A stretch of 64,000 nucleotides of DNA from Mycolicibacterium iranicum (GCF_001650495.1 NZ_LWCS01000015.1:83832-147831); one strand, 5' to 3'; counted from the stretch's first letter, positions 1-9,480 are shown. A program made the numbers and translations. Notes: a model not told the origin generated them from the letters alone.

Positions 1-1183
1 TGTCGACGACGCGCCTATCGAACCCACGACAGCCGACGACCCGGCGCTACTGCACTTCACCAGTGGCACGACCGGTACTCCCAAGGGCGCTCTCCACGTC
101 CACGGTGCCGTCACGATGCACTACGTGACCGGGTCCTACGCACTGGACCTCCATGATGACGACATCTATTGGTGCACCGCTGATCCCGGATGGGTGACGG
201 GAATGTCCTACGGTGTCATCGCCCCCCTCGTGCACGGCGTCACCTCGGTGGTCGACGAGGGCGAGTTCGATGCACAGCGTTGGTACCGCATCCTGGAAAC
301 CCAGGGAGTCACCGTGTGGTACACCGCTCCGACTGCGATCAGGATGCTGGTCAAGGCCGGAGCCGACCTGGTGTCGGACTTCCGGTTCCCACGCTTGCGC
401 TTCGTCGCCAGCGTCGGGGAACCACTCAACGCGGAGGCGGTCTGGTGGGGGAAACGGGTGCTGGGATTGCCGATCCACGACAACTGGTGGCAGACCGAGA
501 CGGGCGGCATCATGATCGCCAACACACCGGCCTTCGACATCAAGCCGGGTTCCATGGGCCGGCCTCTGCCCGGAGTCGAGGCGTTCGTCGTCCGCCGCCG
601 ATCGGACGGGTCGGTGGAGGTACTCGAGCGCCCCGACGTCGAGGGCGAGCTGGCGCTGAAGCCGACGTGGCCCTCCATATTCCGTGGATACCTGCATGAA
701 GAGGGGCGCTACCGTAAGACTTTCGCTGACGGTTTCTATCTGACCGGCGACATCGTCAAGCGGGACGCCGACGGGTACTTCTGGTTCGTCGGACGCGCCG
801 ATGACGTCATCAAGTCCGCGGGCCATCTGATCGGCCCGTTCGAGGTCGAGAATGCCCTCACAGACCACCCGGCGGTGGCCGAGGCAGCGGTGATCGGTGT
901 GCCTGACCCCACCGTGGGTGAGGTGGTGAAGGCTTTCGTGACACTCAAGGATCGATACCGACCTGACGAGGCGCTGAAGCGCGAACTGATGGCTCTCGCA
1001 CGGACAAAGCTCGGCGCAGCGGTTGCTCCGAAGAGCATCGAAATCGTCGACTCGTTACCGCACACACGCAGCGGGAAAATCATGCGCAGACTTCTGAAGT
1101 CCAGAGAGCTCGGGCTTCCCGAGGGAGACACCTCCACGATCGAAGGCGCCGAAGGTACGGGCGCGAAGGCTGTGACGTCGTGA
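1..1183 (+). CDS. Acetyl/acyl-CoA synthetase, AMP-forming (5' end outside window)
   Basis: The reading frame is already open at base 2, so the N-terminal part lies upstream of the window. The first visible block carries the AMP-binding P-loop [10 protein letters not shown] (bases about 59-88), then the acetyl-CoA synthetase signature [10 protein letters not shown], the YLTGD hinge and a C-terminal RSGKIMRR motif whose lysine is the catalytic residue and, in this family, the target of regulatory acylation. The family activates acetate or a short acid with ATP and CoA through an acyl-AMP intermediate in the cytoplasm. The stop TGA overlaps the ATG of the next gene (TGATG), so it is the upstream member of an operon with a 2-oxoacid dehydrogenase. 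Exact acid substrate cannot be read from the sequence. Confidence 0.9.
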   Translation, partial: VDDAPIEPTTADDPALLHFTSGTTGTPKGALHVHGAVTMHYVTGSYALDLHDDDIYWCTADPGWVTGMSYGVIAPLVHGVTSVVDEGEFDAQRWYRILETQGVTVWYTAPTAIRMLVKAGADLVSDFRFPRLRFVASVGEPLNAEAVWWGKRVLGLPIHDNWWQTETGGIMIANTPAFDIKPGSMGRPLPGVEAFVVRRRSDGSVEVLERPDVEGELALKPTWPSIFRGYLHEEGRYRKTFADGFYLTGDIVKRDADGYFWFVGRADDVIKSAGHLIGPFEVENALTDHPAVAEAAVIGVPDPTVGEVVKAFVTLKDRYRPDEALKRELMALARTKLGAAVAPKSIEIVDSLPHTRSGKIMRRLLKSRELGLPEGDTSTIEGAEGTGAKAVTS

Positions 1184-2157
1184 TGGACCGTGATGTCGCC
1201 TATGGCCTCCTTTCGGACATGATCCGAGTGCGTCGGATGGAGGAGAAATGCGCAGAACTCTACGGTGAGAGCAAGATTCGTGGCTTCCTGCACCTCTATG
1301 TCGGTCAAGAAGCTGTCGCGGCGGGGTCCCTGCGAGCACTCGACGCGCAGGACGCCGTCGTCGCGACCTATCGCGAACACGCCCACGCGCTGCTGCGCGG
1401 AGTGCCCATGACGTCCATCATGGCCGAGATGTTCGGCAAACAGCAGGGATGTTCACGGGGGCGCGGCGGTTCAATGCATCTGTTCGATGCCTCCAGACGG
1501 TTCTACGGCGGAAACGCCATCGTCGCGGGTGGACTGCCCCTGGCGGTCGGCCTGGCACTCGCGGACGCTCAACTCGGACATCCCCGCGTCACCGCCTGCT
1601 ACTTCGGCGACGGCGCCGTTGCCGAAGGCGCGTTCCACGAATCGCTGAACATGGCGGCACTGTGGCGACTTCCCGTTCTTTTCTGCTGCGAGAACAACCT
1701 TTACGCGATGGGCACCGCCCTGGAGCGTGCGCAGTCGCAGGTCGATCTGACCGTCAAGGCCGCCGCCTACAGCGTGCCGACCCGCGCGGTCGACGGCATG
1801 GACGTTGCGGAATGCAGGGCGGTGGCCCAAGAAGCTGTCGACCACATCCGGACAGTCGGTGGACCCTTTTTCGTGGAGTTCCGCACGTATCGATTCCGGG
1901 CCCACTCGATGTTCGATCCTGAGTTATACCGGGCCAGAGGCGAAGTCGATGAATGGCGGGGTCGCGACCCGATCAGTACGTTCGCGGATCGAAGTGTGGG
2001 CGAGGGATCGCTGAACGCAGACGACATCGACGCCATCGAGAAGGCTGTTGATGCCGAGATCGCGGAAGCTGTGGAGTTCGCCGAGGCCGGTACTTGGGAA
2101 GACGTCGCCGATCTCGCGAAGGACGTCCTGACGCCGGCGGGGGAGGAGGCGCGATGA
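1183..2157 (+). CDS. 2-oxoacid/acetoin dehydrogenase E1 component, alpha subunit
   Basis: Thiamine-diphosphate-dependent E1 alpha subunit of a pyruvate-, acetoin- or branched-chain-type dehydrogenase complex. The TPP-binding signature runs from GDG (about residue 142) to ENN (about 170), and the N-terminal half has the family motif YVGQEA and the REH...L segment followed by the RGRGGSMH loop. At 324 residues it has the normal length of the two-subunit E1 family. ATG 1183 overlaps the preceding stop; GTG 1180 is an in-frame alternative one codon earlier. The stop overlaps the E1-beta start (ATGA). Position next to E1-beta and E2 fixes the role; the decarboxylated substrate is not decided by sequence, acetoin or pyruvate being the simplest guesses. 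Confidence 0.92.
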   Translation: MDRDVAYGLLSDMIRVRRMEEKCAELYGESKIRGFLHLYVGQEAVAAGSLRALDAQDAVVATYREHAHALLRGVPMTSIMAEMFGKQQGCSRGRGGSMHLFDASRRFYGGNAIVAGGLPLAVGLALADAQLGHPRVTACYFGDGAVAEGAFHESLNMAALWRLPVLFCCENNLYAMGTALERAQSQVDLTVKAAAYSVPTRAVDGMDVAECRAVAQEAVDHIRTVGGPFFVEFRTYRFRAHSMFDPELYRARGEVDEWRGRDPISTFADRSVGEGSLNADDIDAIEKAVDAEIAEAVEFAEAGTWEDVADLAKDVLTPAGEEAR

Positions 2158-3131
2158 AAACGACCTACCGCGCAGCAGTCCACGATGCGATCCGCGAGGC
2201 TCTGCTCGCAGACCCCCGCGTGATGCTGCTGGGTGAAGACGTCGGCCGCTACGGCGGCACCTACGCGGTGTCGAAGGGGTTGCTCGATGAATTCGGCCCT
2301 GAGCGGGTACGCGACACCCCCTTGTCCGAACTGGGCTTCGTGGGAGTGGGAATCGGTGCGGCCCTCGGGGGCCTGCGTCCCATCGTCGAGGTCATGACCG
2401 TGAACTTCAGCTTGCTGGCACTGGATCAGATCGTCAACACCGCGGCGGCGCTGCGTCACATGTCCGGTGGCCAGTTCTCGGTGCCCCTGGTGATCAGGAT
2501 GGCGACAGGCGCCGGCCGGCAATTGGCGGCGCAACATTCCCACAGTCTCGAATGCTGGTATGCCCACATCCCCGGTATCAAGGTCGTCGCCCCGGCGACA
2601 GTGGAAGATGCCCACGGCATGCTGACAGCTGCGTTGGCGGACCCGGATCCGGTGATCGTGTTCGAGCATGTGCAGCTCTACAACACATCGGTTGACATGG
2701 ATGGCTGGCAACCCGCTGACATCGCACGGGCGGCAGTTCGCCGCCGTGGTTCTGACGCGACGGTGATCACCTACGGGGGATCCCTGCCCAAAACGCTGGA
2801 CGCCGCCGACGAACTGGCATCCGAGGGTATCGACTGCGAGGTCATCGACTTGCGAGTGTTACGGCCGCTGGACTTCGAGACGGTCGCCGAATCTGTTCGC
2901 CGGACACACCGCGCGCTGATTGTCGACGAGGCGTGGCGCACGGGCAGCCTCGCCGCAGAGATCAGCGCGCAGATTGTTGAGAATGTGTTCTTCGATCTCG
3001 ACGCGCCGATCGCACGGGTCTGTAGCGAAGAAGTGCCCATACCGTACGCCAGGCACCTCGAAGAGGCGGCACTCCCGCAGCGGGACGACATCACCGCGGC
3101 GGTCAGGAACTTGTTCGGGGAGCAGCGGTGA
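2154..3131 (+). CDS. 2-oxoacid/acetoin dehydrogenase E1 component, beta subunit
   Basis: Partner of the E1 alpha subunit; together they form an alpha2beta2 TPP enzyme that decarboxylates the 2-oxoacid and passes the acyl group to lipoyl-E2. Seen: the early LLGEDVG motif followed by GGTY and the long conserved segment from QIVN through the [11 protein letters not shown] loop, then a transketolase C-terminal domain containing [11 protein letters not shown]. Length is 325 residues, usual for the family. The start is ATG 2154, overlapping the E1-alpha stop by 4 bases, with GGGGAGGAGG just upstream as ribosome binding site; an upstream in-frame start would extend into the E1-alpha coding region and is less likely. 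The stop overlaps the GTG of E2, so subunits are translationally coupled. Confidence 0.92.
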   Translation: MKTTYRAAVHDAIREALLADPRVMLLGEDVGRYGGTYAVSKGLLDEFGPERVRDTPLSELGFVGVGIGAALGGLRPIVEVMTVNFSLLALDQIVNTAAALRHMSGGQFSVPLVIRMATGAGRQLAAQHSHSLECWYAHIPGIKVVAPATVEDAHGMLTAALADPDPVIVFEHVQLYNTSVDMDGWQPADIARAAVRRRGSDATVITYGGSLPKTLDAADELASEGIDCEVIDLRVLRPLDFETVAESVRRTHRALIVDEAWRTGSLAAEISAQIVENVFFDLDAPIARVCSEEVPIPYARHLEEAALPQRDDITAAVRNLFGEQR

Positions 3132-4276
3132 TCGAGTTCGCGATGCCTGCCCTCGGATCCGACATGGATGAGGGAACGCTGAACGAGTGGCTGGTGAAAC
3201 CGGGGGACACGGTGACCCGCGGTCAGGTCGTGGCGGTCGTCGAAACCACCAAAGCTGCTGTGGAGGTGGAATGCTGGCACGACGGCACGGTCGAGGAACT
3301 CCTCGTGCCGGTCGGACAGACTGTCTCGGTCGGCACACCGATGGCACGACTGGTCGAACCGGGGCAAGTCGCAACGCCATCCGCTACAACAGAGCGTGCG
3401 GCGGAACCGGCCGCGGCGCGGCCGCCGGCGGAACCGACGCATCGGCGTTGGGTTTCGCCTGCCGCGCGGCGCCTGGCGGCATCACTGGGTGTCGACCTCG
3501 ACAGCATCACCGGCAGCGGTCCGCAAGGCGCAGTGACCATCGCCGACGTGGAACACGCCGCCGCCCAGGTATCGAAGCCGTCTCCCCAACCTGCAGCGGA
3601 GCAGCGAGGCGCTGCGATGAGACGGTCCATCGCCGCCGCGATGGGACGGTCCAAGCGTGAGATCCCGCACTACTACCTCACCGACGAGATCATTCTGGAC
3701 ACCGCGCTGCGCTGGCTGACCGAGCGCAACGCCGCCTGCTCGGTCACCGAGCGGGTTTTGCCTGCGGCCCTCTACATCAAGGCTGTCGGTGTCGCTGCAC
3801 GCCGCTTCGAAGACCTCAACGGATACTGGGTAGACGACGAGTTCCGCGCTGGCCGCGGCGTGCACGTCGGAGTCGCGATCTCCTTACGCGGCGGAGGCCT
3901 TGTAGCGCCGGCCCTCCACGACGTCCCGGACAAGAAGCTCGACGCGTTGATGGCCGACCTCACCGACCTCGTGGCACGCGCTCGTGCGGGAACCTTACGC
4001 AGCTCCGAAATGTCGGACCCCACGATCACCGTGACCAACCTCGGAGACCGCAGCGTCGACGGCGTCTACGGCATCATCTATCCACCGCAAGTGGCTCTGG
4101 TCGGCTTCGGCAAACAGGCGCAGCGCGTGTGCGCGGTGGATGGCGGCATCCGCATAGCCAACACGGTGCACGCGACGCTTGCCGCCGATCACCGCGCCAG
4201 CGACGGCCATCGTGGCGCGATGTTCCTTGCCGCGATCAACGAAATGCTCCAAGATCCAGAACAACTCGAGAAGTGA
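3128..4276 (+). CDS. Dihydrolipoamide acyltransferase (E2) of a 2-oxoacid dehydrogenase complex
   Basis: Core acyltransferase of the complex. Domain order: one lipoyl domain (about 1-80) with the lipoylated lysine at K42 in ETTKAAVE; an Ala/Pro-rich linker; a peripheral subunit-binding domain (about 108-144) of the VSPAARRLA...[11 protein letters not shown] type; then the catalytic domain, which ends with the active-site motif DHRASDG near residues 354-360. All key residues are intact and the 382-residue length fits a single-lipoyl-domain E2. GTG 3128 overlaps the E1-beta stop. No E3 (dihydrolipoamide dehydrogenase) follows, so the complex must borrow E3 from elsewhere; instead an acyl carrier protein gene comes next. 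Confidence 0.92.
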   Translation: MIEFAMPALGSDMDEGTLNEWLVKPGDTVTRGQVVAVVETTKAAVEVECWHDGTVEELLVPVGQTVSVGTPMARLVEPGQVATPSATTERAAEPAAARPPAEPTHRRWVSPAARRLAASLGVDLDSITGSGPQGAVTIADVEHAAAQVSKPSPQPAAEQRGAAMRRSIAAAMGRSKREIPHYYLTDEIILDTALRWLTERNAACSVTERVLPAALYIKAVGVAARRFEDLNGYWVDDEFRAGRGVHVGVAISLRGGGLVAPALHDVPDKKLDALMADLTDLVARARAGTLRSSEMSDPTITVTNLGDRSVDGVYGIIYPPQVALVGFGKQAQRVCAVDGGIRIANTVHATLAADHRASDGHRGAMFLAAINEMLQDPEQLEK

Positions 4277-4281
4277 CACCG

Positions 4282-4536
4282 ATGCGGACACGGCAAGACA
4301 TTCGCGGCGACATCATGTCGGTGCTGACAAAGATCGCCCCCGAGGTGGATCCCGACGACATCGACGATGAGGTGCTGCTGCGTGAGCAGGTCGACCTCGA
4401 CTCGATGGACTGGCTGAACTTCCTTGTGGGAATTCACAACCGGTTGCAGATCGACATCCCGGAATCCGACTACGCACAGCTTCGAACCTTGGCAGACGTC
4501 GTGGAGTACGTGGATGTGCGGTCAGGTTCACGATGA
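4282..4536 (+). CDS. Acyl carrier protein
   Basis: Small acidic four-helix carrier of 84 residues. The phosphopantetheine attachment serine is S41 in VDLDSMDW, matching the D-S-M/L motif; the rest has the helix pattern of free-standing ACPs. It starts with ATG 4282, five bases after the E2 stop, so it is co-transcribed with the dehydrogenase genes. A dedicated ACP behind an E1-E2 set is unusual. It suggests the acyl group made or activated by this operon is handed to a carrier protein, but no ketosynthase or acyltransferase is visible in the window. Which acyl group it carries is unknown. Confidence 0.85.
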   Translation: MRTRQDIRGDIMSVLTKIAPEVDPDDIDDEVLLREQVDLDSMDWLNFLVGIHNRLQIDIPESDYAQLRTLADVVEYVDVRSGSR

Positions 4537-4957
4537 CACGGGGCAGTCGGACGACTGCTGGGTAGTTGCGGTTCTGACCGACGAACCGCGTTCTGCCGAG
4601 GTGTTGAGCGCGGCGTTCCGCGAAGCCGCCGTGCGTGGTGCAGCAGTCATGGTCTTGGCTCCCCCCGGTGGGGATGCGCAGTGGATAGCGGAGTGGATCG
4701 ACCAGGATCCAGAGCATGAAATCGACCCCCGATGTGATATCTGGGTCTTACCGGCGCCCACCGATGTTCTCGATCTATTGCTCACCAAACCCGACTTCGA
4801 GCATGTCGTCGTCACCTCTGACGACAACGCCACTCTGGTCGGCGCCTTCGCTCGATGCATCGAAAGCGGCGCAATGCCAGAGAATTTCTCGTTGATCGTG
4901 GTGCCACGCACCGCACAGTCGGCTGTAACGAACAGCAGTGAAACATGCGTCGTGTAG
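4514..4957 (+). CDS. Small universal-stress-protein-like protein
   Basis: 147 residues. The centre reads like a minimal USP/Rossmann-type fold: a hydrophobic strand VVAVLTD, a helix ending in AAVRGAAVMVLAPP, then a second strand region VVVTSDD. It lacks the C-terminal G-x2-G-x9-G-S ATP-binding signature of the tandem USPs elsewhere in this window, so nucleotide binding is doubtful. ATG 4514 has a GGAG seven bases upstream and overlaps the last 23 bases of the ACP gene in another frame, so it is probably the last gene of the dehydrogenase operon. Function is not known; the fold assignment is tentative. Confidence 0.6.
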   Translation: MCGQVHDDTGQSDDCWVVAVLTDEPRSAEVLSAAFREAAVRGAAVMVLAPPGGDAQWIAEWIDQDPEHEIDPRCDIWVLPAPTDVLDLLLTKPDFEHVVVTSDDNATLVGAFARCIESGAMPENFSLIVVPRTAQSAVTNSSETCVV

Positions 4958-5078
4958 GCGCCCACCCAGCCCGGGCGGTATGGTCCTTTCTTCGGCACCC
5001 TTGTGCCACATGGGCGCTGCGCGCCTCGAACGAGCGCTTGGTCAGCCCCCAGCCCGGCTCACCTGTGGCGACTTCGGA

Positions 5079-5099
5079 TAGGTCCTTTCGGCCCTAGTA
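5079..5099 (+). promoter_or_regulatory. DosR (DevR) box-like site before DUF1876 gene
   Basis: The segment TAGGTCCTTTCGGCCCTAG resembles the DosR site (core GGGACTTTnGGCCCT): the right half CGGCCCT is perfect, the left half differs at two positions. It lies 54 bases before the start of a gene whose Mycobacterium tuberculosis relatives (Rv1738, Rv2632c) are known DosR targets. Confidence 0.5.
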
Positions 5100-5152
5100 G
5101 CGCTGAATCGGCGCACCTATCGTGATGTCGAGGCAAACGAGGGGAGTGCGCG

Positions 5153-5431
5153 ATGACGGAATCGAGGAGCCAACCGAGAGAATGGGCCGTCGGTGTCTGC
5201 GTCGACGAGCACGACGACCACACGCACGCGACCGCCTGGTTGGTGTGGGATGACAGAGATGTCACGGGCGTCGGCTTGGCCAGACGCAATCCCGAAGACC
5301 AGGACGTGCCGGCGATCGGAGACGAGCTCGCGGTCGCACGCGCACTCTCCGATCTGTCGCGTCGTCTGCTGGCCTTGACGGCGCAAGACATTGAAAGCGT
5401 CACACATGAACACGTGGTGTCCCTCGACTGA
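5153..5431 (+). CDS. DUF1876 family dormancy-associated protein
   Basis: 92-residue protein of the DUF1876 family (Rv1738/Rv2632c type). Visible family features are the beginning WAVGVCVDEHDDHTHA, the repeated pattern TAWLVWDD and the GVGLARRNP strand followed by a helix ALSDLSRRLL. The family is strongly induced by hypoxia and nitric oxide in M. tuberculosis, and Rv1738 has been reported to resemble ribosome hibernation factors; that role here is inference. ATG 5153 follows a GAGGGGAG ribosome binding site. A DosR-like box sits upstream. It is monocistronic or the first gene of a small unit, and is followed by another DosR-like box. Confidence 0.85.
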   Translation: MTESRSQPREWAVGVCVDEHDDHTHATAWLVWDDRDVTGVGLARRNPEDQDVPAIGDELAVARALSDLSRRLLALTAQDIESVTHEHVVSLD

Positions 5432-5521
5432 CCACGATTCGTGTGATGTGTACGCGCTGTGGAAGAGCTGAAATCGGCGACGGGCCGCCACCGCCCGGCA
5501 TGACGACCGGCACCCGAGGAC

Positions 5522-5536
5522 GGGACCAACGGCCCT
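5522..5536 (+). promoter_or_regulatory. DosR box
   Basis: GGGACCAACGGCCCT matches the DosR core GGGACTTTnGGCCCT at all conserved flank positions, differing only in the central TTT stretch. It lies 71 bases before the microprotein gene and 176 before the USP, and would drive both. Confidence 0.65.
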
Positions 5537-5606
5537 AATGTCGTTGCTTTGCAACCCGTAGCGTAAGCCGCGAAGCGCCCGGTTCCTGCGACGACGAGGA
5601 GGAGTC

Positions 5607-5699
5607 ATGGACTGGCCGACCGCCGCTGTGCTGATCGCCATCGTCGTTGCGGTGATGGCAGTCGCGACTACCTACATCGCCGGCCGCTACTTGGAGTGA
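5607..5699 (+). CDS. 30-residue single-pass membrane microprotein
   Basis: A very short frame, ATG 5607 to TGA 5699. The product begins MDWPTAAVLIAIVV and continues as an uninterrupted hydrophobic stretch up to about residue 24, ending AGRYLE, i.e. a single transmembrane helix with a short charged tail. A strong ribosome binding site (GAGGAGGAG) lies 4-12 bases upstream. It sits between a DosR box and a USP gene that starts 13 bases after its stop, so it is probably co-transcribed and induced in hypoxia. No homologue family is recognised; such microproteins often bind a larger membrane partner, which would be inference here. Confidence 0.6.
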   Translation: MDWPTAAVLIAIVVAVMAVATTYIAGRYLE

Positions 5700-5711
5700 G
5701 GGGGAACCACC

Positions 5712-6593
5712 ATGGGTGAAGGATCCCGGTACGGCATCCTGGTGGGTGTCGACGGCTCCCGGGAATCGGCAGCGGCGGTCCGGTGGGCGGCACTCGAGGC
5801 CCAGCTTTTCGGTGTGCCCCTCACGCTGATGTGTGTGGTGACGCCGGTGTCCGTGAGATGGCCGGTAGGCCCGCTGCAGGAAACTATCAGCGAATTCGAA
5901 CGGCAGAACGCCGAGCAAGCGCTGAACTCTGCTCGCGAGGAGGCGTTGTCGGTGTCCGCCGCGGGCAAGTCGATCGATGTCCGCGCCGAACTTCAGCGAG
6001 GCCCGACACTGCCCGCACTCATCGATGCCTCCAAGGAGGCGCAGATGACCGTCGTCGGTAGCCGCGGGATGGGTACTGTGAAACGACTGGTCATGGGCTC
6101 GGTCAGTACCGGTCTCGTCCACCATGCGCACGGGCCGATCACAGTCGTACACAGTAGATCCGGTGAGCTGCCCGATTCCGGTTTGCCGATCCTGCTCGGA
6201 ATCGACGGATCGCCGGCGTCGGAGGCAGCCACCGCGGTCGCGTTCGAAGAGGCGGCCAGGCGAGGCGTTGTTCTTCTCGCCGCGCACGTGTGGAGCGTCG
6301 GATACGGAATTCCCCTGGAGGGTGCCGACTTACGCGGATACGAGCAGCAGGCCGAGGAAACTCTCGCACAGCGTCTGGCCGGCTGGCAGGAGCGCTATCC
6401 GAACGTCGACGTCCAGCGTCACGTCGAGTTCGACGAACCGGCTCGATGGCTTGTCGAGAAATCCCGCACCGCCCAATTGGTGGTGCTGGGTAGTCACGGT
6501 CGCGGCGGGTTCACCGGCATGCTGCTCGGATCGATCAGCTCAGCTGTGGCACAGTCGGTGAGCATCCCGCTAACGGTGGTTCGCCCGAGATGA
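5712..6593 (+). CDS. Tandem-domain universal stress protein
   Basis: 293 residues with two UspA domains (about 8-155 and 160-293). Each begins with the hydrophobic strand and GVDGS or GIDGS turn, and each ends with the ATP-binding signature: VVGSRGMG...GSVS in the first, VLGSHGRGG...GSISS in the second. This is the architecture of Rv2623-type dormancy USPs, which bind ATP and restrain growth; the role is inferred from family. ATG 5712 follows GAGGGGG. The gene lies downstream of a DosR box and the microprotein gene. Its stop overlaps the start of the next gene by four bases. Confidence 0.93.
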   Translation: MGEGSRYGILVGVDGSRESAAAVRWAALEAQLFGVPLTLMCVVTPVSVRWPVGPLQETISEFERQNAEQALNSAREEALSVSAAGKSIDVRAELQRGPTLPALIDASKEAQMTVVGSRGMGTVKRLVMGSVSTGLVHHAHGPITVVHSRSGELPDSGLPILLGIDGSPASEAATAVAFEEAARRGVVLLAAHVWSVGYGIPLEGADLRGYEQQAEETLAQRLAGWQERYPNVDVQRHVEFDEPARWLVEKSRTAQLVVLGSHGRGGFTGMLLGSISSAVAQSVSIPLTVVRPR

Positions 6594-7186
6594 CCGAAGT
6601 ATCGGTGCCGCCTCCTCCGCAGCCGGCCATCACGCCATCCGACCCGCTGGGCAATGTGCCCCAGCAGCGTTGGTACCGCTCCTTTCCGGTGATGCTCATC
6701 TTCGCGATGATCGCTGCGGTGGTCGTCGCCTCGGGGGTCATTGCACTTGTGCTCACCGGTGACGCGGCCGATGGGCCGCGCCGACTGGCGCCCGCGCAGC
6801 ACGCAGAGTTGACGCAGTGGTGGGCGACGGCGTATCCGGAGGTGACCAAACTTGAGGAGGCGCTGGATAATTCAGAGCACGCGCTCGAACGCCTGGACGC
6901 ACCAGCACTGGCCGCAGCCTGTCAGCGAATGCACGATTCGGCGGCCGTCGACATCGCCGCACATCTGCCGTCGCCAGATCGAGAGTTGACCGCGGAACTG
7001 AACGCGGCGACGGAGGACGCGCATGACGCTTCCCACATGTGCATGGCGGTGATCGGGGGGACGACGAATCAGTACGACGCCGAGTTCGTCGCCGACATCG
7101 AGCAGGCGAACCGGCATCTCAAGGCCGCCGTGGCGATCGTCAACCGCTATCTGACACAGGAGCCGCGCTGGTCGGCGCGCAAGTAG
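6590..7186 (+). CDS. Single-pass membrane-anchored protein of unknown function
   Basis: 198 residues. The N-terminus is a Pro-rich cytoplasmic stretch (PPPPQPAITPSDP), followed by one transmembrane helix (about 32-56, VMLIFAMIAAVVVASGVIAL) and a largely helical extracytoplasmic domain rich in Ala/Glu that contains two cysteines (about residues 108 and 146, C of AACQRMH and HMCMAV). The pattern resembles mycobacterial membrane-anchored proteins with unknown roles. It overlaps the USP stop (ATGA), so the two are translationally coupled and probably share dormancy control. No enzymatic motif is seen. Confidence 0.75.
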   Translation: MTEVSVPPPPQPAITPSDPLGNVPQQRWYRSFPVMLIFAMIAAVVVASGVIALVLTGDAADGPRRLAPAQHAELTQWWATAYPEVTKLEEALDNSEHALERLDAPALAAACQRMHDSAAVDIAAHLPSPDRELTAELNAATEDAHDASHMCMAVIGGTTNQYDAEFVADIEQANRHLKAAVAIVNRYLTQEPRWSARK

Positions 7187-7344
7187 GGGTGCATCTCAGC
7201 GCCGCGAGCGTGACCAGTACAGGGCACCGGATTCTTCCGATGGTGTTGCTGCGATATCTCGGAGCATGAAAAAGAAACCGGGGTGTCACGATCTAGCCCT
7301 CGGCGTATGTCTTTATGCCATCTCGGATGTGACGAAGGTCTCCA

Positions 7345-8625
7345 GTGAGTGTTTGGGACCCGAGCTACCGTCAGAAAATGGCACCACCTTCACTGCGCGA
7401 TGCCTTTCGTCCGCTGATGAGAACGGGAGGCTTTTACGCCCGGTCGTGGCGGGACTACATCGCAGACGATTCGCCCCAGTTGCCGGTCGCCCGGCCGACG
7501 GTCGCGCTGGCTGCGGAGGCGCTGCGTGACGAAGTCGTGCTGCTCGGTCTCCGGGCCCGTCGACCCGTGAGTGATTCCAAGGCCTTTGCACGCATTCATC
7601 ACGAGGTCGTCGACGGCCTCGAGTTCTACGGACGGCGCGGATGGCTGAAGAATCCGCGAGGCTTTTTCGCGACTCCTCCGCCGCTCACCGACGTTGAGAT
7701 CGCACCCGTGCACCGCCGCAACCATTCCTACGCTCGCCTGCGCTGGGACAGCGACTATCGGCCACACCGGGAGGAACCGGGCGCCAGCCGATGGGCGACG
7801 TACAGTTCTGTCGCCCACGGTTATGCACTCATGCTGCGCCACGATGAACCCCGCCCCTGGCTCGTGTGTATCCACGGGACGGAAATGGGCAGAGCAGCAA
7901 TAGATCTCGCACTTTTTCGAGCCTGGTACCTGCACGATACGCTTGGCCTCAATGTGGTGCTGCCGGTGCTACCCATGCACGGGCCCCGGAGCAAGGCGCT
8001 ACCGAAAGGAGCTGTCTTTCCAGGCGAAGACGTTATCGACGATATCCACGCGACCGCCCAAGCTGTCTGGGACATCCGGGCGCTCATCGGCTGGATCCGC
8101 CGAGAACAGCCTGACGCCGCGATCGGCCTTTACGGGTTGTCGCTGGGAGGGTTCGTCGCCGCGCTGGTCGCCAGCCTCGAAGTCGACTTGACATGCGCGG
8201 TGCTGGGCGTGCCGGTGGCCGACCTCATCGAACTGCTGGCCCACCATTCCGGTCTCGACCCCGACGATCCTCGCCGCCGAACCATTCTGCTGGCGGGTCC
8301 GCTCGGCCGAATGATTTCACCGCTGTCAATGACGCCGCGTGTAGCAATCGCCGGCAGGTTCATCTATGCGGGTCTGGCAGATCAGGTTGTCCATCCGCGC
8401 GAACAGGTGACCCGACTCTGGGAACACTGGGGGCGGCCGAGTATCGAGTGGTACCGCGGCGGGCACGCCGGGTTCTTTCAGTCGCGTCCGGTGCACAGAT
8501 TCGTCACCGACGCTCTCATGCAGTCGGGCTTGGTCGGAGATCGCGGCCGGTTGTCAGGCCCCGACGGGACAGCACGTGATCGCGGCTCAGCCCTGCCGCG
8601 CGACGATCACCGGAATCTGGGCTGA
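7345..8625 (+). CDS. Alpha/beta hydrolase family protein
   Basis: 426 residues. The core contains the strand WLVCIHG, a TEMGRAAID helix, the nucleophile elbow GLYGLSLGG (G-x-S-x-G), and a late aspartate/histidine region with GLADQVVHP and GGHAGFF, which would supply the acid and histidine of the triad. The substrate is not predictable. GTG 7345 has a GAAGG nearby; ATG 7378 is an alternative. The 3' end runs 39 bases into the convergent USP gene. The last residues after FVTDALMQ look non-conserved, suggesting a tail extended by loss of an earlier stop. Confidence 0.85.
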   Translation: MSVWDPSYRQKMAPPSLRDAFRPLMRTGGFYARSWRDYIADDSPQLPVARPTVALAAEALRDEVVLLGLRARRPVSDSKAFARIHHEVVDGLEFYGRRGWLKNPRGFFATPPPLTDVEIAPVHRRNHSYARLRWDSDYRPHREEPGASRWATYSSVAHGYALMLRHDEPRPWLVCIHGTEMGRAAIDLALFRAWYLHDTLGLNVVLPVLPMHGPRSKALPKGAVFPGEDVIDDIHATAQAVWDIRALIGWIRREQPDAAIGLYGLSLGGFVAALVASLEVDLTCAVLGVPVADLIELLAHHSGLDPDDPRRRTILLAGPLGRMISPLSMTPRVAIAGRFIYAGLADQVVHPREQVTRLWEHWGRPSIEWYRGGHAGFFQSRPVHRFVTDALMQSGLVGDRGRLSGPDGTARDRGSALPRDDHRNLG

Positions 8626-9480
8626 CTGAACGACCGCGGTGCTCACCGAACCCAGCAAGGCACCCGTTACGCCGCCGCGGCCGTGGCTGCCCACCACGAT
8701 CAACTGGGCGGCATCGGCCTGCTGCAACAACCGATTCGCCGGCCGATCGCACACCACCACCGGGTGCACAGGAACGTCTGGGTACTGATCGCGGAAAGGG
8801 GCCAGGAAAGCGGCGAATTCCTTCTCCTCGTGTTCCTCCATGTCGCGCCAGTCGATGGGTGCCCAGCTGAAATCCGGCAAGCCGAGTGGGCCCATGTCGC
8901 TCCACGCGTGCACCGCGACCAGGCCCACGTCTCGACGCGCCGCCTCGTCGAAGGCGATGGCCGTCGCCAGGGCAGATTCTTCGGATCCGTCGATGCCGAC
9001 GATCACAGGCGCCTTCGGGGAAGGTCGCTGCTCCCCGTGGATCACGGCGACCGGACAATGCGACCGGTGCACAACGGCCGAACTGATCGAGCCCACCAAC
9101 GCGCGTCTGGCCGCGGTCTCGCCCAGGCAGCCGACGACGAGCATCTCCGCTTCTTTCGACATCGCTGCCAGAGTCGGCACCACCGGCCCATGGACGATCT
9201 GGGTGGCGACCGACGATGCGCGCGCAGGCGCGGCTTCCAGCGCCGCCGCGCACGCCCGCGCAGTGATGTGCTGGGCCCGCTCCTCTGCGCAGCGTGCGTA
9301 CGCGACGGGTAGTTCGGGCCACGGCGTGCGCGGCATCACGATCGGGGGGACGACATGCACCAGTCGCAATGCCCGGTTGCGTAACTCGGCATCGTGGGCC
9401 GCCCATCTGACAGCCGTCGCCGACGCGCACGAGCCGTCGATGCCGACCAGGATCTCTGCGTCTGATTCCACAGTGGCCAC
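8587..9480 (-). CDS. Tandem-domain universal stress protein
   Basis: 297 residues with two UspA domains, each with the opening GIDGS turn. The second keeps the full ATP-binding signature VVGSHGRGGVTGALLGS; the first has VVGCLGETAARRALVGS, in which the usual Gly/Ser pattern is altered (Cys-Leu-Gly), so ATP binding there may be weakened. Reads leftward, convergent with the hydrolase gene and overlapping its end. A DosR-like site lies about 80 bases upstream. One of at least four full tandem USPs in the window. Confidence 0.92.
   Translation of the reverse strand: MATVESDAEILVGIDGSCASATAVRWAAHDAELRNRALRLVHVVPPIVMPRTPWPELPVAYARCAEERAQHITARACAAALEAAPARASSVATQIVHGPVVPTLAAMSKEAEMLVVGCLGETAARRALVGSISSAVVHRSHCPVAVIHGEQRPSPKAPVIVGIDGSEESALATAIAFDEAARRDVGLVAVHAWSDMGPLGLPDFSWAPIDWRDMEEHEEKEFAAFLAPFRDQYPDVPVHPVVVCDRPANRLLQQADAAQLIVVGSHGRGGVTGALLGSVSTAVVQSAQIPVIVARQG

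Noticed and set aside
7266..7529. Short plus-strand gene beginning MKKKPGCHDLALG
   Set aside because: It runs into the hydrolase gene in another frame with no family support.
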